The notes: generated by a model not told the origin, from the letters alone. Shown: positions 11,525 to 24,800, counted from the stretch's first letter. The stretch: 64,000 nucleotides of DNA from Nymphaea colorata (GCF_008831285.2 NC_045143.1:16962464-17026463); one strand, 5' to 3'. Translations and numbers: made by a program.

Positions 11525-13226
11525 TCAACACTTTGGAAGATCAGATGGTGGTGGAGGCAGTTTTTGATGGGGCTTCACTCCATCTAAGACCACCCAAGCC
11601 ATTTTAAGGCCCCAACTGGTGTGCACCTCCAGGTGACAATGCATGAACCACACACCTGCCACCATCACGTACAAGCAAATTACATTAATTAATCAAACTA
11701 ACAAGAAGAAACTTGATCAGATTAAGTAAAATTAACTTGAAAATTGTGAAGAACACAATTAAGCAGGGCCAGGCCCAGCTGGTTCTGTAGAAATTCTTTC
11801 CTTACTCTTAAAAAAGCGAAACAATTATCATCTCACCTGGGTTGTCAGCTAAGAACCGAATCGCCACCCATCCTCCACTTGGCACTCCGATCGTATTCCG
11901 CTCCATTGGGTCTACCAAATTGAAATTGAGGGGATCCTTATTGGGGTCATAATTGCCAAAACCTTGTCCCACCACAAAGAAATTAAAGCCATGAAGATGG
12001 AGGGGATGGCTCTCCGCCCCCAGAATGATGGTGTCTTGCATCACCAACTGGACGCTCGTGTTGTATTTTAAAACCACCACCTTGGTATCATTAATTACGC
12101 GAGTGTTGTTTGGCGGAGTGCCGGTGTAGTTGAAGGGAATAAGAGGTTGGCTAGGAAAGTCGGTAGAGTAAACCCCATTAGATTGACCAAAGAAGTGGGC
12201 TTGAAGGAGGTCAGTGGTAGGAAGAACAAAGGAGACATTGTTGATAGATGCAGAGAACTTTGCTCCGTTTGGGCCTTGACACGTTTGGTTCTTAGGACAT
12301 GGAAGACTCCCCAGTCCCACTGTGAAGAAAAAGTACCTATCAATTGTTTGAGGAACATTTGCGGGAAACTTTGCACTCGCTAGGCTTCGAAACATCCTAC
12401 TAAAATTCATAGCAAAGTTGGAGTCGTTTAAAGCAGGGAGGGTGGGCATGATGAATGGTGTTTTAGGTGTAGGAGAAGGAAAGTAATGGCTGCCTTGTTT
12501 GACTTTGTATTGCATGAGGCCTACTGTTGTTGAATTGTCAAATGTTCCTTGACCAGTAGCATACGGTCTTGCAGCCATAAGGAAGGTGCTGTTTGGGACA
12601 GGGGTGTAACATGTCTTGGCATGAAGGAGGACGTTGGTGGTTTGGCCTGGTGTTATGACCACAACCTCAGTTTTGAAGGGCTTTGTGTAGATGGCATCAG
12701 CTTCTACCACCGTAAGAGTGTGGTTGGCAATGCTAAAGAACAGCTCGTCATTGAGTGCAGCATTGATTAGGCGAAGCAGGTATGTCTTGCCAGGAGTAAC
12801 ATTTAACTTGAAAGTATCTGCAAGAAAGTGCACAAAAAAATGCACCCAAATGAGAAATTTAGAAGCTTTATAGGATATGCACTAAATCTTTTGTTGTCAA
12901 TAGTACTTGTGCTTTATATTTGTATTCCTGTTTGTAGCCATATAATAAATCCATCGTGAATTATGCCAAAACTGTATACGACCATGTTAATTACCTATAA
13001 TTTCCCTAGATGCTAGGCCGCACAATATATATATCCTTTTCTTGATTTCAGTGTAAACAGTTAGCTGATGAAAATTTATTGTACCTTTAGAGGAGCAATT
13101 GTAAAGCATTCCAGGAAGGCCATTAATCGTGTACGCATCAGAGACATTAGGACCTCCACCAGTACTTAAAGCCTTAGCGATCACCGCTTCCGGATCCGCA
13201 TTAAACCATTCTCCTGCACATATTTT

Positions 13227-13265
<39 letters not shown>

Positions 13266-15181
13266 CTCAGAACTTGTTACTTCAAGCGCAGAGATGAAGA
13301 GGAATTCTTAACAATTTCTAGTGGAACCACGTATATGTTGCACCACCATTAATGGTGCCACATGAGCATGCTATGTCTGGAATTTCTGTCCAAGAATAGA
13401 CACCTCATGGGGCATAAAGTAATCACATATTTTTGCCTCACATATAGTACTGTGGAGCAGTGATGGCATCTATCTCTGTGTAATATGCAGCAAAAAGTTC
13501 TTAAGAAAAACATGGAAGATCTAATACTCAAGCATTACCAAAGACAATGGGAACTTCTTTATGGGGTTTAGGGAAAGGGTAGGATGTGTTATGCATGGGG
13601 AGGATGACCAATGGCCCATAAACGCTAGCCCTTATCCAAGAATAATGGGCGTGATAGAATAGTGTCCCTCTCTGCCCTGTGATTGTGAAGTTGTACACAT
13701 AAGTTTGCCCCGTTTGAATTGGACACTGCGTTATGTAAGCAGGGCCGTCTGCCCATGCACTGTTGAGCTGCCGAACTCCATGCCTGTAATCAAAACAAAG
13801 AACCCATGAGTCAGATTATGCATAGCACTTTGCAGAACATACAGCAAGCACATTTCAGCGAAGAAAATTGGATAATCGTTCAGCTTAAGTAACTAAATAA
13901 CTATGTGGCATTCGGATGCAAATGTGCATGCCAATAGATGCAATAGTATTGAAATCTGGCCTCCAAGTCGAATGCCTCAAGTCTTATTCCTTCCAACTAC
14001 ATATATTGTTGGCCTATATGGAAGACGGCCTTGTTGTTTTATGCACATTGGAGTGCAGGAATTAAGCTCCATAGTCTTCTGGAATACTTACCAATGTATA
14101 GTGATATTGTCGCTCGCATGATTGATCACCTTCACAATAAGTCGGTCCCCTTCGCGGGCAACAATCTTGGGGCCAGGAAACTGCCCATTGATCGTAACCA
14201 CTGGCCTAGTGTGGCAAAGCCGTGTCATGTTTTTCAGTTGTATCTGCAGTACACGAATGCCATGTTACGCATCAATCAGAATTCTCCTCCCATACGCTCT
14301 TGGCTATTGTTTTACAATGACATGAAAACATGCTTTCTATGTACAGCCTACCAGATATAAACCGTCCCAGGATCAATTCAAATTATAACTTGAAGAAATA
14401 AACAAAAATTTCACAATGAATTGAAATTTCCTTTTGTTGATGAATTGAAGATAGTTTCTTGCCCTCTAGCAAAATAGTATTGGTCTTCTCGCTAATTCAT
14501 ATCTCAGCAAAAGAATCCCTACGTTTAATGGTTGTATCTTACTCCCCAAGAAAGTTGATGAACTTGGATCGATTACTTTCAAGTATATATATATATATAT
14601 ATATATATATTCATCAGAAAAATTGGTCGTTCCTTCCTCCATGGATGGACAATTGAAACTTCTTTTGAAGTATGGAGGATGACGAGACCACGGACATAAA
14701 AATCTTCTTGGATCAACTTGCAATACTCTATGTCTCAGAGTGGCAGGTTTCTCTACATCGAAAAGCGTATGTTAGACACAGTTTTAAGAAAATCATGTAC
14801 AGGATCCCTGGATTCAGCCGCTATATATGAGTTTTGGTTGCTGGACAGAACGCCTGTTCCAGGAACATTTTTCTGTCTAGGCCGGGCGCCTAATCAAACG
14901 GAGGACCCCAACGACACTAAGAAGGTGGTTATTTTGGCTCGCACATTTGTACTGTTGTTGGCCGTAGGCCATGGTAAGCGCATGCGCAACTAAGAAAACA
15001 CAAATGATGGAACTTGGAAGAAGAAGAAGAAGAGCGTGTGTGTGTGTGTGTGTGTGGTGATGCAGCATACGCGAAACAGGTAATGCCGGGTGATCCCCGC
15101 GGATGCCTGCACACAAATGCTCAGAACACATATTCCCCAAATCAAGGACTCCATGAAAGTAGCCTTGGGACCGACACCCAT
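11525..15181 (-). CDS. Laccase gene 3 (multicopper oxidase), complete, 6 exons, 582 aa
   Basis: Exons: 15071-15181, 14092-14243, 13539-13783, 13085-13213, 11837-12817, 11525-11655; total 1749 nt, open throughout, same terminal [10 protein letters not shown]. Exon 1 is 111 nt (37 codons, [15 protein letters not shown]..), six codons shorter than in genes 1 and 2, and exon 5 has one extra codon near HYFPSPTPK. All copper-ligand motifs are present ([30 protein letters not shown]). Introns differ strongly from gene 2: intron 1 is 827 bp versus 1162 bp and contains TA and GT microsatellites; intron 3 holds an AT microsatellite. This is the older paralogue of the array, with its own diverged promoter. 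It is a predicted apoplastic phenol oxidase; the physiological substrate is not readable from sequence. Confidence 0.95.
12748..12768 (-). promoter_or_regulatory. miR397-type target site in laccase gene 3 exon 5
   Basis: Same site as in gene 2. It differs only at the terminal base (T instead of C on the plus strand), which pairs with the 3' end of the miRNA and was already mismatched. Cleavage of this mRNA by miR397 is therefore expected as well. Confidence 0.85.
13229..13262. repeat. AT microsatellite in laccase gene 3 intron 3
   Basis: Pure AT dinucleotide tract beginning about 15 bases inside the intron, just after the exon 4 acceptor on the minus strand; absent from gene 2. Confidence 0.85.
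14584..14610. repeat. TA microsatellite in laccase gene 3 intron 1
   Basis: Pure TA dinucleotide tract; not present in intron 1 of genes 1 and 2. Confidence 0.85.
15035..15056. repeat. GT microsatellite in laccase gene 3 intron 1
   Basis: GT dinucleotide run, 15 nt beyond the exon 1 donor (exon ends 15071), preceded by a GAA tract. Confidence 0.85.
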
Positions 15182-15187
15182 CTCTCC

Positions 15188-15250
15188 CTGCTCTCTCTCT
15201 GTCTCTCTCTCTTTCTTTCTCTCTCTCTCTCTCTGTCTCTCTCTCTCTGA
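15188..15250. repeat. CT-rich tract, leader of laccase gene 3
   Basis: Imperfect CT repeat (GA in the mRNA sense) lying between the TATA box and the ATG, so probably within the 5' UTR. Genes 1 and 2 have a shorter one. Confidence 0.75.
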
Positions 15251-15280
15251 ACCAGGCCTGAAGAGTCAAGGTTCTTTGCA

Positions 15281-15290
15281 GTTTATATAG
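15281..15290 (-). promoter_or_regulatory. TATA box of laccase gene 3
   Basis: Minus strand CTATATAAAC about 100 nt before the ATG at 15181. The leader between them is a long GA tract (15188-15248 is CT-rich on the plus strand). Confidence 0.65.
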
Positions 15291-16772
15291 GGGAGAACCA
15301 CAGTCAGCAAATCAGCAATTAGGTGTGTGCTTGCGAAGCAAAGTGTTGCTGAGTAGGTGGGATTGATTCATGCAGCGGTCTGGTTATTGGTTTGACCTTT
15401 AGAGTGACTCCAAAGAAAAATTAACCAAAATCTTATTAAAAAAGATGTCGAGAAATATGACCCTGAGCATTCCCTGTCATCCTCTTCTCTGATCACCTTT
15501 CTCTCCAATTTGCTCTGGACCTGTTTAGCACTGAAAATCAGTCGGTTGCTTAAAATCCCTTGAGAGAAGGACGGCCGATCGAACCATCACCATAAAATTT
15601 GTTTTCCTTTCGCTTAGCAGTCACTGTTGATTTCGTCTGACATTTTAGCAGAGACATGGGAAAGTGAACTGAATCGCTCCCGACTTTTCACCATTCGTAG
15701 AAAGTTTGATTTTTCTTCCGTCAATAAAAATTAAATTTCTCATTTAAAATAAACCAACTTTATCAGAAATCCAAAATCATAGATATCAGTAATTGTGGAC
15801 AGGACGTCTCATTTGAGTCTCACTTGTTATGCAAGACAAAGGGTTTCAACTTTCAAGTGTGACTGGTAAGCTCACAACAAGCATTCATTTCGGAAGGATC
15901 GGATATTCTGGGAAATTCTTGCGCCTGATAAAGAGGGGTTCAGCTGACTGCTAGCAGGTTACACCAGTAGCTTAAAAGTTAAATAAAACCCCATATCGAA
16001 CCCCGACTCTGCCAACGTGGGGCCTGAGTTTTGCCATGGTATTACCCTCCTAAAGCGTGCTAGTGGGACTAGAAGGGTTCCTCATCAGAAAAATAAACAG
16101 AAATTAGATGCATTGGTTACAGAACTTTGGACTCCTTAACCTTTTGACCAGAAGGCACGAATTCAAATGTATAAACAACTTCTAGAATGACACCCATGAG
16201 TTCTCTCCACCGACCATGGCACCCCCCAAAGTGAGATCTGTTTAAGTTCAAGGCCGCAGGAAAACTTTCTTGGGAAGCGACAAAGAGAGTAGAAGAAGTC
16301 TTACAGTGGGGCAAGCACATGAACACAGGATGCTTAACATACACCATTCCCTGTTACAGCCAAAAACTTATTAATTTTCTTCATCAGCAAAAACGTAACT
16401 GTGGCAGATAATCCACAAGTCACAACCTCCCAAAGAAAGGTCTACCAGGTACAGGGAAAATGTGGGACCAAAACTCCATAATATATAAAGGGCACCAACA
16501 TATCAATCGGATTCTGAGATCTTTTAATCCTAAGGAATACAGGGAAAATTTTTGCCACATCATTTTGTTCTCGGGTACCAACTAGTGGGCGTTTCCCTCT
16601 AAATATATACACCAGTTTGAAGTAGTTTACATTTTTGCAGTGCTGAACACCTGCTAATATTCCTCTGAGCGCGATTGCTGGACATAAGATCACGTCCACA
16701 TGTACTTGAGAATAAAAAGCTCTGCTTTTTAATGTGCATACTTTACGATTTTCAGTGCTTAAGACGAGGAAT

Positions 16773-16906
16773 GGCGTGAACAATTTAAGAAACAGAGGGC
16801 AAAGGAGACGTGCCTATGGGCGTGAACAATTTAAGAAACAGAGGGCAAAGGAGACGTGCCTCTGGCAACAATTTAAGAATCAGAGGGCAAAGGAGACGTG
16901 CCTTTG
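16773..16906. repeat. Minisatellite, about 2.9 units of 46 bp
   Basis: Three consecutive copies of a unit containing CAATTTAAGAA, CAGAGGGCAAAGGAGACGTG and CCT; units begin at 16773, 16819 and 16864. The first two are almost identical; the third has lost several bases at its start and has a T for A change. Confidence 0.9.
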
Positions 16907-19369
16907 CATTTCTTCGCTTAAAGTTGTAGGTTGTCGAAGCATGTCTAGTAAACACATACACAAGCATGACTTTATAAAATTGTTCCAAAAATATGTGTGG
17001 AAAAGAAAAAGATGAATTGTGCATGAATTATCGGTCAGAAACAAGTGATACGTACATCTTGAAGATTGGCCAATAGTACCGCCATTCCACACCACGAAAC
17101 TAAGAACATTCAGATATCAAGAAAGTAAGAAAATCTGTTCTATAGACGTGCGATGAATATTTACAAACAATTACAGACATCTTGAAGCATGGCCACAAAA
17201 AGAGTACGGACAAAATTTATAGGTTTTTTCTCACGATAGAACAAATGAATTTTTCCCCTTATCAAGAAAAATATTAAAACAGCAGGATACCCACCCTTCT
17301 AGGCCACAGAAAACAAGACAAAAGAGAAACAGCATTGAGGATATAGCCTTATCGCAAAGTAAGAATATCACAGAAAGTCTGAAACACTTCATAACTTTAA
17401 AAGGTGAACAAACCATTAGAGACACATTACCAAAAAATGTAAGAGTAACTAGGGATTTTCAAACTGGAAGAAAGCGGCATATCGGACAAGTGAAGCTTAT
17501 CGACTTTGTGCAAATTGTTGCGACGCTAAAATTCAATATAGGAGTAACTGAAACTTTGTTACAAGGTTCTTCCTAAATGTAAAAGAAACTTTAATTGGAG
17601 GCTACGTGAAGAACACCTGATTTCCATGCATTTTCACAGGTCAATATATCTTCACAAATGGAATCATTATGTATATAAGGTGCTTCATGTTGGATAATTC
17701 AAATTAGTTTACCCCAACGCAAAGATAACCCGGAAGTTAAGCTGTCCCATTCATAAATGAGAATTAGAGGAAGAGTTACTCGATTTTCTTCCAAACAAAC
17801 CCTCTTCGAAAAAGAAAAAGGATTCTAAAATAGCCCACATATCAAATTTAGTTCAGTTGATACCCAGTGCTAGTCAATAAATGGGTGCCACCAATCCAAA
17901 ACCAATACTGACTACAGAATGCACTTTATCAAACAGGTTGAACGTCATAATCAACACAAGCAGCAGGTTCTTCTAGTGAAGAACTTGAAGGACGATACAT
18001 TTGGCTTCTCTACACTCTCCAGCTGACTTTCCCTTGGAATATCCAGCTTTCAGATAAAGGAATGCTTTACCTAGAATTGCTTCTGATTTGAGATGGCTTG
18101 AGGGAAAGATGACTCATGATCCACATAACAAACTTTAAACATGGCTTTCTCTCACTCCAGTATCTCCCATCAGGTGCTTTGCATAAACATTCTTCTCATG
18201 GCTGATGAGCAGTACTCATCTGACTTTACAGCATATAGAATATGCCATCAAGAACCAGAATCAAATATCATTAAATCCAACACTACCTAAAGAGGCTTAT
18301 GCAAGTCATTTTTGAGAAGCAACTAATTTGGAGACAAAGACGTGAACACAAAGGATGAAAACATGAGCACAAAGTTACAATCTAGCTGTTCCCTTTATTA
18401 AACGAGTATCATTGCACTCTCACAGTAGCAAATAACATATCAGTAGCATTTCAAGGTATCAAGCTAAAACAACCATACATATTACACAAAGAAATACTGA
18501 TAAACAAACAAGTGGGAAAAAGAAAGTGAGTGGTCATGGGTTGTCAAATTTTGGAAGAGTGGTACTTCTGGGCTGAGGGTGTAATGATTACAGAAATTAA
18601 ACAAAATCTCAAATGTATTGAAGAACCCTGGGTGGAGCTTTACTTAATCTAGTGGGGTTCCAGGTATATTAACATAATCTGGATATGCTATGAAACAAAA
18701 GCTTTATAGTCCAGCTATTCGCTATCTTGTTAAGTGTCTCAACCATTTAAATTCTACATCTTCAGCCATGTAATTCCAATGAAGTGCAGTGTGATCACCA
18801 ACTGCGACACACAAATCCAACCACAACTGTTTTTTCATGTTGTTCAGGAAAAAAAAGGTGCATTTTCTGACATCATTCCTGAAAAAATTCTTGTTTCCAT
18901 TATCACTATCAGTAATAATATTTCATCACATTGTATTTTTAACACAAATCTGGTACTAAATAACCGTTACTGACTTCTTTGACAGTCTTTAATGCACTGA
19001 TGTAAACTAGAACATGTCACCTTCATTCACCAATCCCAGAGCATGCAGGTGCATGACTTAAGACGTCGGCTAACTATTTAAATTGCTCCAACGATCCATA
19101 TGTGATTCAGCTTAGTCATCTTATGATCTTCATTCACCTCTCTCTTTGCAGCTACAAACCCATATGGACCTTCACTTGCAGTTTCATATGTAAGTACTAA
19201 GTAATTCTTCACTATTGGGTTAAACCCATTAGGAACGTAGGCAGATTTACTACGTGGCCACCACCAAGATCAGAGAATAGGAAAGAGAAATCAGAAGATC
19301 GATGAAACGGACACACAAAAAAGGCAAAAAAGGTTACACGATGATGAGAAAGGCATTGGATTAAACCAC

Positions 19370-19576
19370 CCTTCCAGCAACAGTAGTGGTATTAGCCAAC
19401 ATTCTTATGCATTGTTTATCCATTACAATAATGAAATTTCACATAATGAAATCAGCTCGCTACTGGAAGTAAGACAGGAGCATTGAGCCACCTTCTAACA
19501 TCAATAGTGATTTTAACCATCACTCGTATACAAATACACAAGTGCTTGTCCTATCCATTACAATAACGAAATTTCA
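19370..19576. repeat. Imperfect direct repeat pair
   Basis: Segments near 19370-19442 and 19484-19576 share CCACCTTC, AACATCA/AGTAGT-type words and end with TATCCATTACAATAA followed by GAAATTTCAC. Old local duplication, no coding function seen. Confidence 0.5.
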
Positions 19577-20285
19577 CTTGATGAAGATAAAAAATGTAAG
19601 TAACAAGTAAAGCATATTAATGAAATTGTGAAGAGAGGAACAAGTACCATTTGGATCTACTTAAGAGTAAGTGTAAAACATTCACATCCAAGTTTACAGC
19701 AACATGTGCCTTCCACAATATCTTATCAACAAGTCCACATTTAAAAAGATAACAAGAAAATGCCTAGGGATGCAACAATGAAACTGGAATATCTTCAAAA
19801 ATGTAAATTTTGAGAAAATAAACACAGAACATAATTATGCCTCCAGAAATAATCGATGTTCCAGACAATTTATGGTATAGACAGAAAATTCCACCTCAAA
19901 TGGACAAGCTAACGGAATAACTTTGAGCAAGAGCAGCATTAGAATCAAAGGAGCATTAATGAAGATCATCAGTAATAATGGGCAATTCTGGAAAATCCTT
20001 AGTAATAATGAGCATCTAAATTTTTCTGGAAATCTCTATGATTCTCACAGTTAAAGGGTGCACACTACGTAGCCTTGATAGGCAACAGTCACTTGCCACA
20101 TGCAGCATGTTCTGGGAGATGTTATTTTTCATAATAGAGAAACATTACAAAGAACTAATACCAATAGTTCGGCTCTGTAACATACAAATTATCAACGGTA
20201 GTTGGCAAATCACCGTAACAATCTTAGGAAGGAATGAAAGAATTAATGGATACGAAGTGAGAAAAGAAAAAATTAAATATGCTGT

Positions 20286-21287
20286 TCATTTATTGTTAGG
20301 AGTAACATAAGGATATGGCATAACCGACTGAAAAGTGTTACACGACCATTCTCTTTGTTGGTCTCCTGGTAAGATTCTCTGTGGAACGAAGTATCTGCCG
20401 CTCCCACTACAGGGATGTGTCTCGAACCCATTATACACACCAGGGGCGACGATAGGCATTGCAGGAGGACCATGGCCATGTGCTACTCCAACCACAGGCA
20501 TCGGGACAAAAGGAGCGGCATAGGGCATGGGCACAGGCATGTGCTTGGATGATTCCTCACGCTGTGAACCTGCGTAAGGCCGTCCAGCGATGCTGTTTGT
20601 CACAGGTGTAGAGGAGAAGAGTTGATCAGAAGAGGATGGACCTTCATTTGGTAAACCTTGCATCCTCTTGAGATACAGCCGGTACTTCTGCAGATGGCTG
20701 GCCACGTTCTCTCTCGTCAAGCCCTCCACGTTCATCAATTGCATAATTGTCTTCGGCACCGCGTTCTTGATACCCAAATGACCTACGACATCGACAAATC
20801 GCTTGTGCAGCTGTGGAGTCCACACCAACCGCGGCCGCTTCAGCGCTCGCGCCGACTGTTCGTCGTGTGAATTCTCAGGCCTCAGCCCAGATTCAGCCTC
20901 TTCCATATCCCCCTCCGAATACCTCCGCCCTTTCTTGCCTTCGTTTTCCTCCCCGAGGGAACAGTCATCGCCACCATTACCACCATCGTCCTCGAGAACG
21001 AAAGAACCATCACGCATAGAGGATGTCGGAAGCGTTTTCCAATTGTGTTCCAGAACTCCCGTCTCAAACCTGCGCCGGAGATTCCTGATCGTGTTCTGCG
21101 TTGCACGGTCTACGTCAAGCATGCTCCGGCAAGGTTCCGGCACGATGCTGAAGGCCGAAGCGAGCAAAGGAGGGAACAAGGTCTGTGAAAGAGGCATCAA
21201 TTCCTCTTCGCGAGGCAACCCCTCCTCCCACTCCGTCACTCGCACCTCCCCTGCATCAAAATCGACCATTTCATTGCCTTCCCCCAT
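20286..21287 (-). CDS. LUX: LUX/PCL1-like GARP (MYB-like) transcription factor, 333 aa
   Basis: Single-exon gene starting at ATG 21287 and ending TGA. Residues about 150-210 form the GARP DNA-binding domain, with [18 protein letters not shown], the VPKTIMQLM segment and [15 protein letters not shown], which are diagnostic of LUX ARRHYTHMO/PCL1 and its paralogue BOA. The N-terminus has the family's EWEEGLP and [13 protein letters not shown] motif; an acidic region follows (about 95-135). After the domain comes [14 protein letters not shown], also typical. In Arabidopsis LUX is the DNA-binding member of the ELF3-ELF4-LUX evening complex, which represses PRR9, PIF4 and others in the nucleus. Motifs upstream suggest clock control. 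LUX versus BOA cannot be separated here. Confidence 0.93.
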   Translation of the reverse strand: MGEGNEMVDFDAGEVRVTEWEEGLPREEELMPLSQTLFPPLLASAFSIVPEPCRSMLDVDRATQNTIRNLRRRFETGVLEHNWKTLPTSSMRDGSFVLEDDGGNGGDDCSLGEENEGKKGRRYSEGDMEEAESGLRPENSHDEQSARALKRPRLVWTPQLHKRFVDVVGHLGIKNAVPKTIMQLMNVEGLTRENVASHLQKYRLYLKRMQGLPNEGPSSSDQLFSSTPVTNSIAGRPYAGSQREESSKHMPVPMPYAAPFVPMPVVGVAHGHGPPAMPIVAPGVYNGFETHPCSGSGRYFVPQRILPGDQQREWSCNTFQSVMPYPYVTPNNK

Positions 21288-21726
21288 ATCTTCTGATCAA
21301 ACTCTCTACCCAAGTATCACCCGAAATTTAAGCACGAGAGATCTTCCCTCCCAATCACAAAACTAACACCATGGTGCAAACGCTCTAATTGCACCCAATC
21401 TGGTCACCTCTTTTCCTGTATTCTTCAGAACCCATCACCCAAATTCCTGAAAAAGGAAAAAGTAAACAAAATCCTTCCCTCCTCGAATCAAAAGCATAAA
21501 AACACTACAGAACCCACAGAGAAACCCATGAAAGCAGAAGACTCATACATTCCAAAGATTATCCTACATAAAAGAAATAAGATGCTCATGTTCTTCTATA
21601 TGAAAAGGAAAAGATACCATTATCAGGACTTCCATTCCAATAAGTCGGTGCCCGTGATAAATCGGCCTGATAATTTACAGGAACCGGAGAAAGGAGAAGG
21701 GGAAAATATTTGTTGTAAGGGTCGTG

Positions 21727-21848
21727 GAAATATCTTTGCGGGGAACCTTGTAGATTGTGCTTGGTTAAGGATGGAAAAGTGCAATTCTGCCACGCAGCCA
21801 TGGGTCCTACTATCCACGTGGTAAACCGGCCGGAAATATCTAATATCT
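21727..21848. promoter_or_regulatory. Clock-type motif cluster upstream of the LUX-like gene
   Basis: GAAATATCT at 21727-21735 and again at 21833-21841 (evening element AAAATATCT less one base), TAATATCT at 21841-21848, and a CACGTG G-box at 21815-21820 inside CCACGTGG. They lie 440-560 bp upstream of the ATG. LUX is known to be under CCA1/LHY control through evening elements; function here is inferred from motif content only. Confidence 0.5.
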
Positions 21849-24800
21849 GGATCGCTTTTCTGACCACGTACCTAGGTTTCCTGTGCTTGGAATTTTTTTT
21901 TTGCGTTCTTTGTGCGAAATTCAGCAGCCCCCTGTTTGAGAAAGGAGTTTCACATGGCACCGATTGTGGAAAACTCGAGATTATGATGACAGAAGAAAAT
22001 GTCAAAAGAAAAAAAGAAAATATTTCTGGGGCTTTTTGAAACTATGGTGTGGTGCCCGCCTGCCCGGTTCTGCTGAGCTCCCCGGTCCTCTGTCAGAAAA
22101 AGCACAGCGTTCTTTCTGTCGCAAAAAGCACACCTTTCTTTGGAGAACGTTAGCGGGCTCTCAACGTTTTCTGCGTTAAAGACCAACTGCCTTCAATTTT
22201 TCCTCTTCCTTTCCGGCGGCTACCACCAGTTGTTATGAGCGTCGAGTATCTGCGCAGCCTCCTGAAAAAAACAGCTGATTCTTTGTGCAGCCTCGTCCAC
22301 AAGCAGCCCATAAACCTTAAAGTCTAAACTTTAGATCGTGTTTGGTTGCTTTAGATCTTAGATCTGAAGTCATTTGAGATCTTATGATCTAAGATGTAGA
22401 CAAGATGGAGTCAAATGGTGGACATAGGATAGGGCTCCCCTCCCTCGGATTTGCAAAAGAAATTGAAATTTTTTTAAATATGTCCTACAATATATAAAGA
22501 ATCTCTCCAAAATTTGTAGAAATTATAATGGTTTCCTCAAAAACCTTTTGGCTGCGCCGATGCTTGACGTTGTTCGTGGAGCTTGGAGTCACCCTTTCGC
22601 TGAAACATGAGTCATGCACATGCCTAAGGTTGTCTTCAGGGTAAATGGATTTCAAGTGCAACATACGAAAGTAAAAGGGGAGAATCAAATGCCGAAAAGG
22701 CATCGTATGAGCATGATTGAAGGGGTTTGAGCAAGTGAGATAGAGAAGTTATTTCCCAGCAGGGTCATGCCGAACTTCAACTTTACACCTTGGATGTTTC
22801 TTCCACTGGTTCAGGACATCAAAAAGCATAAAAAAAGAACATGGCTTGTCGATGAATGTCAACTTCAAAGGGTAACTTTTTATGTAATTGGAACACTCTA
22901 TCTTTAGTTCCTATTTCCAAGAGTTGGGCAACTTGCGGGCCATTCCTACCGTCCAGGACCATTTACAAGACAACTGCCAAAACATAAACTAAATGAGCCT
23001 GCGTCGATGCCCACTTTGTAAAGAGCATTTGTTAATAGATCGTTGATCAGATTCAGGTAAACTAACATTATTGGGAATGGCTCCAATTCAGTACAGATGA
23101 AGAACCAAAATTGTAAAAACCATGTTCGAGTCATTTTTACATCCATATGTTTGTGGCAAAGTCTGTGAAGGAATTTTTGCATTTTCGGAACTGGTATTCA
23201 TGCTTAAGGTAGATCCCCCGAGGCATTTGGTTCCGTGTCCTCGGATTATATCTCTGAAATTCGGCCATGCTTGGTTTCGGAACTTTTCCAAATATAACAA
23301 ACTGCAACTATGTGCAGGTTCATGACTTGGAGCTACTGCTACCTGGTTATTGATTCAGATCCTCCTATTCTCATTCTTAATTTTCCTTCTTTTCCTACAC
23401 AGGCATAACACTCTTTCAAAAGATGTCACAGGAGCAGCAGAATTCGTCGAATGAATAATTATCAGCAAGCCAAATGAACACGGAACTCTACAAAGTTAAA
23501 GGAACTCAAAACATATTATAGTGGACGGAATTTCGAGACAGCAACGTGGAACGAGAATTTGAAATAGATGCGTGAACCGGAACTTTAGTAATTAAAAGCG
23601 CTTTTCCTGCCAATTGCGGAAACTAAAATTCGTCTGTGCATGTAACTTCGTTAGGAATGAAAAGTACAGCTATCTGACGATTGGGATATTGTAGGAGACC
23701 AGAGGGTAGATCATGATCAGATATCAGAACATTTTTATAAGAGTATTTCATTAGTTTTGATTAATGCATCTCAAGTAATTCAGCCCCACGGTTCTTCATT
23801 GTCTGCTGACGACTCCATTTCTTAGCGAACTTTGTAGCTTGAATTGTGAACCATTGGCCTAATTGCAAAATACGTTAAAGAATACATTTGAATTATACAC
23901 ACATGTAGTCAACCGGTAATTTAAAACATAGTTTAAACGATCTAAACTAAACCAAGCTTTTCTCCAAGTTTGGTCACTCATTTCAAGTTGTGATGTGGCT
24001 TGCCATCTTTTCCTAAGGGAAAAAAGTACTATATTTCATTTAAAATATGGTATCTAATCAGTAAATGTTTCCAAATTTTGACTTTTAGAAGTAGGATTGT
24101 GTTAAAATGCGTCAGCCAAATCTATTATCAGTTAAATATTACAAATTTAACTGAATGTGACAGTCTTTATGTCATATAGCATGGCACATGTTAATGTTTT
24201 CATTTCCATATCAGTTCTTCTTCTGGAAAAAAAAAAAAAAAAACTAACCTGAACACACTTCGACCTGATATCTTGAGTTATCTTGTGTCATTTCACAAAT
24301 GCAGTAAAGGGTCTAGCATTACAACTACAACTATACGGGGTAAGTGAGGTGGTGCAGACACAGACTCATCTGACCAAGCGACGTTGATGTTGGACCCAGA
24401 CTTCGATAATTGTCAAATCCCGCATGAGAAAAGCAATGGGTCACTGCCGTCACTTGTACAATAATATAATCCAAACAGCCACTAAAACATTATGGAAAAT
24501 AAGTCAAATCATTATCCAAAGCAGAAGATCCACCTTCATGTTAGATCGCCCGTCCGTCTCCCATAGCTATCTTTCATGCATTCATGGAGGAATCAGCCTG
24601 TGTGTGAGAGGCATCAGCCTTCTGTGGAAATGAATGGTGTCTTGTTAGCGTCCTGAGGAAAGGAAACTGCCAATTTGGTCGTCTGCCTGCCTGAAATCAC
24701 CAATTTTAGGATGGGGACTACAGAGAAGAGACAAGTAATGGATTGACAGATTATTTGTCTAAAAAATCTGCACTTTTTTTTAAGTTGGTAGGGCCTAAAT

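Larger units (their letters stand above)
15291..20285. other. Gene-free interval between laccase gene 3 and the LUX-like gene
   Basis: AT-rich. Contains a 46-bp minisatellite (16773-16906) and an imperfect repeat pair near 19.37-19.58 kb. The right end probably includes the 3' UTR of the LUX-like gene. Open frames are short (under 115 codons) and I recognise none. Confidence 0.6.

Noticed and set aside
15991-16014. tRNA-like A box (TGGCAGAGTCGG) and B-box-like GGTTCGATATGG on the minus strand
   Set aside because: The two boxes are directly adjacent; a tRNA or intact SINE needs about 30-40 nt between them, and no cloverleaf can be drawn.
22946-23300. Possible Copia-type polyprotein remnant on the minus strand
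   Set aside because: A few words (NDLLTNALYK) recall the Copia C-terminus, but no RNase H, integrase or reverse transcriptase motif is visible.
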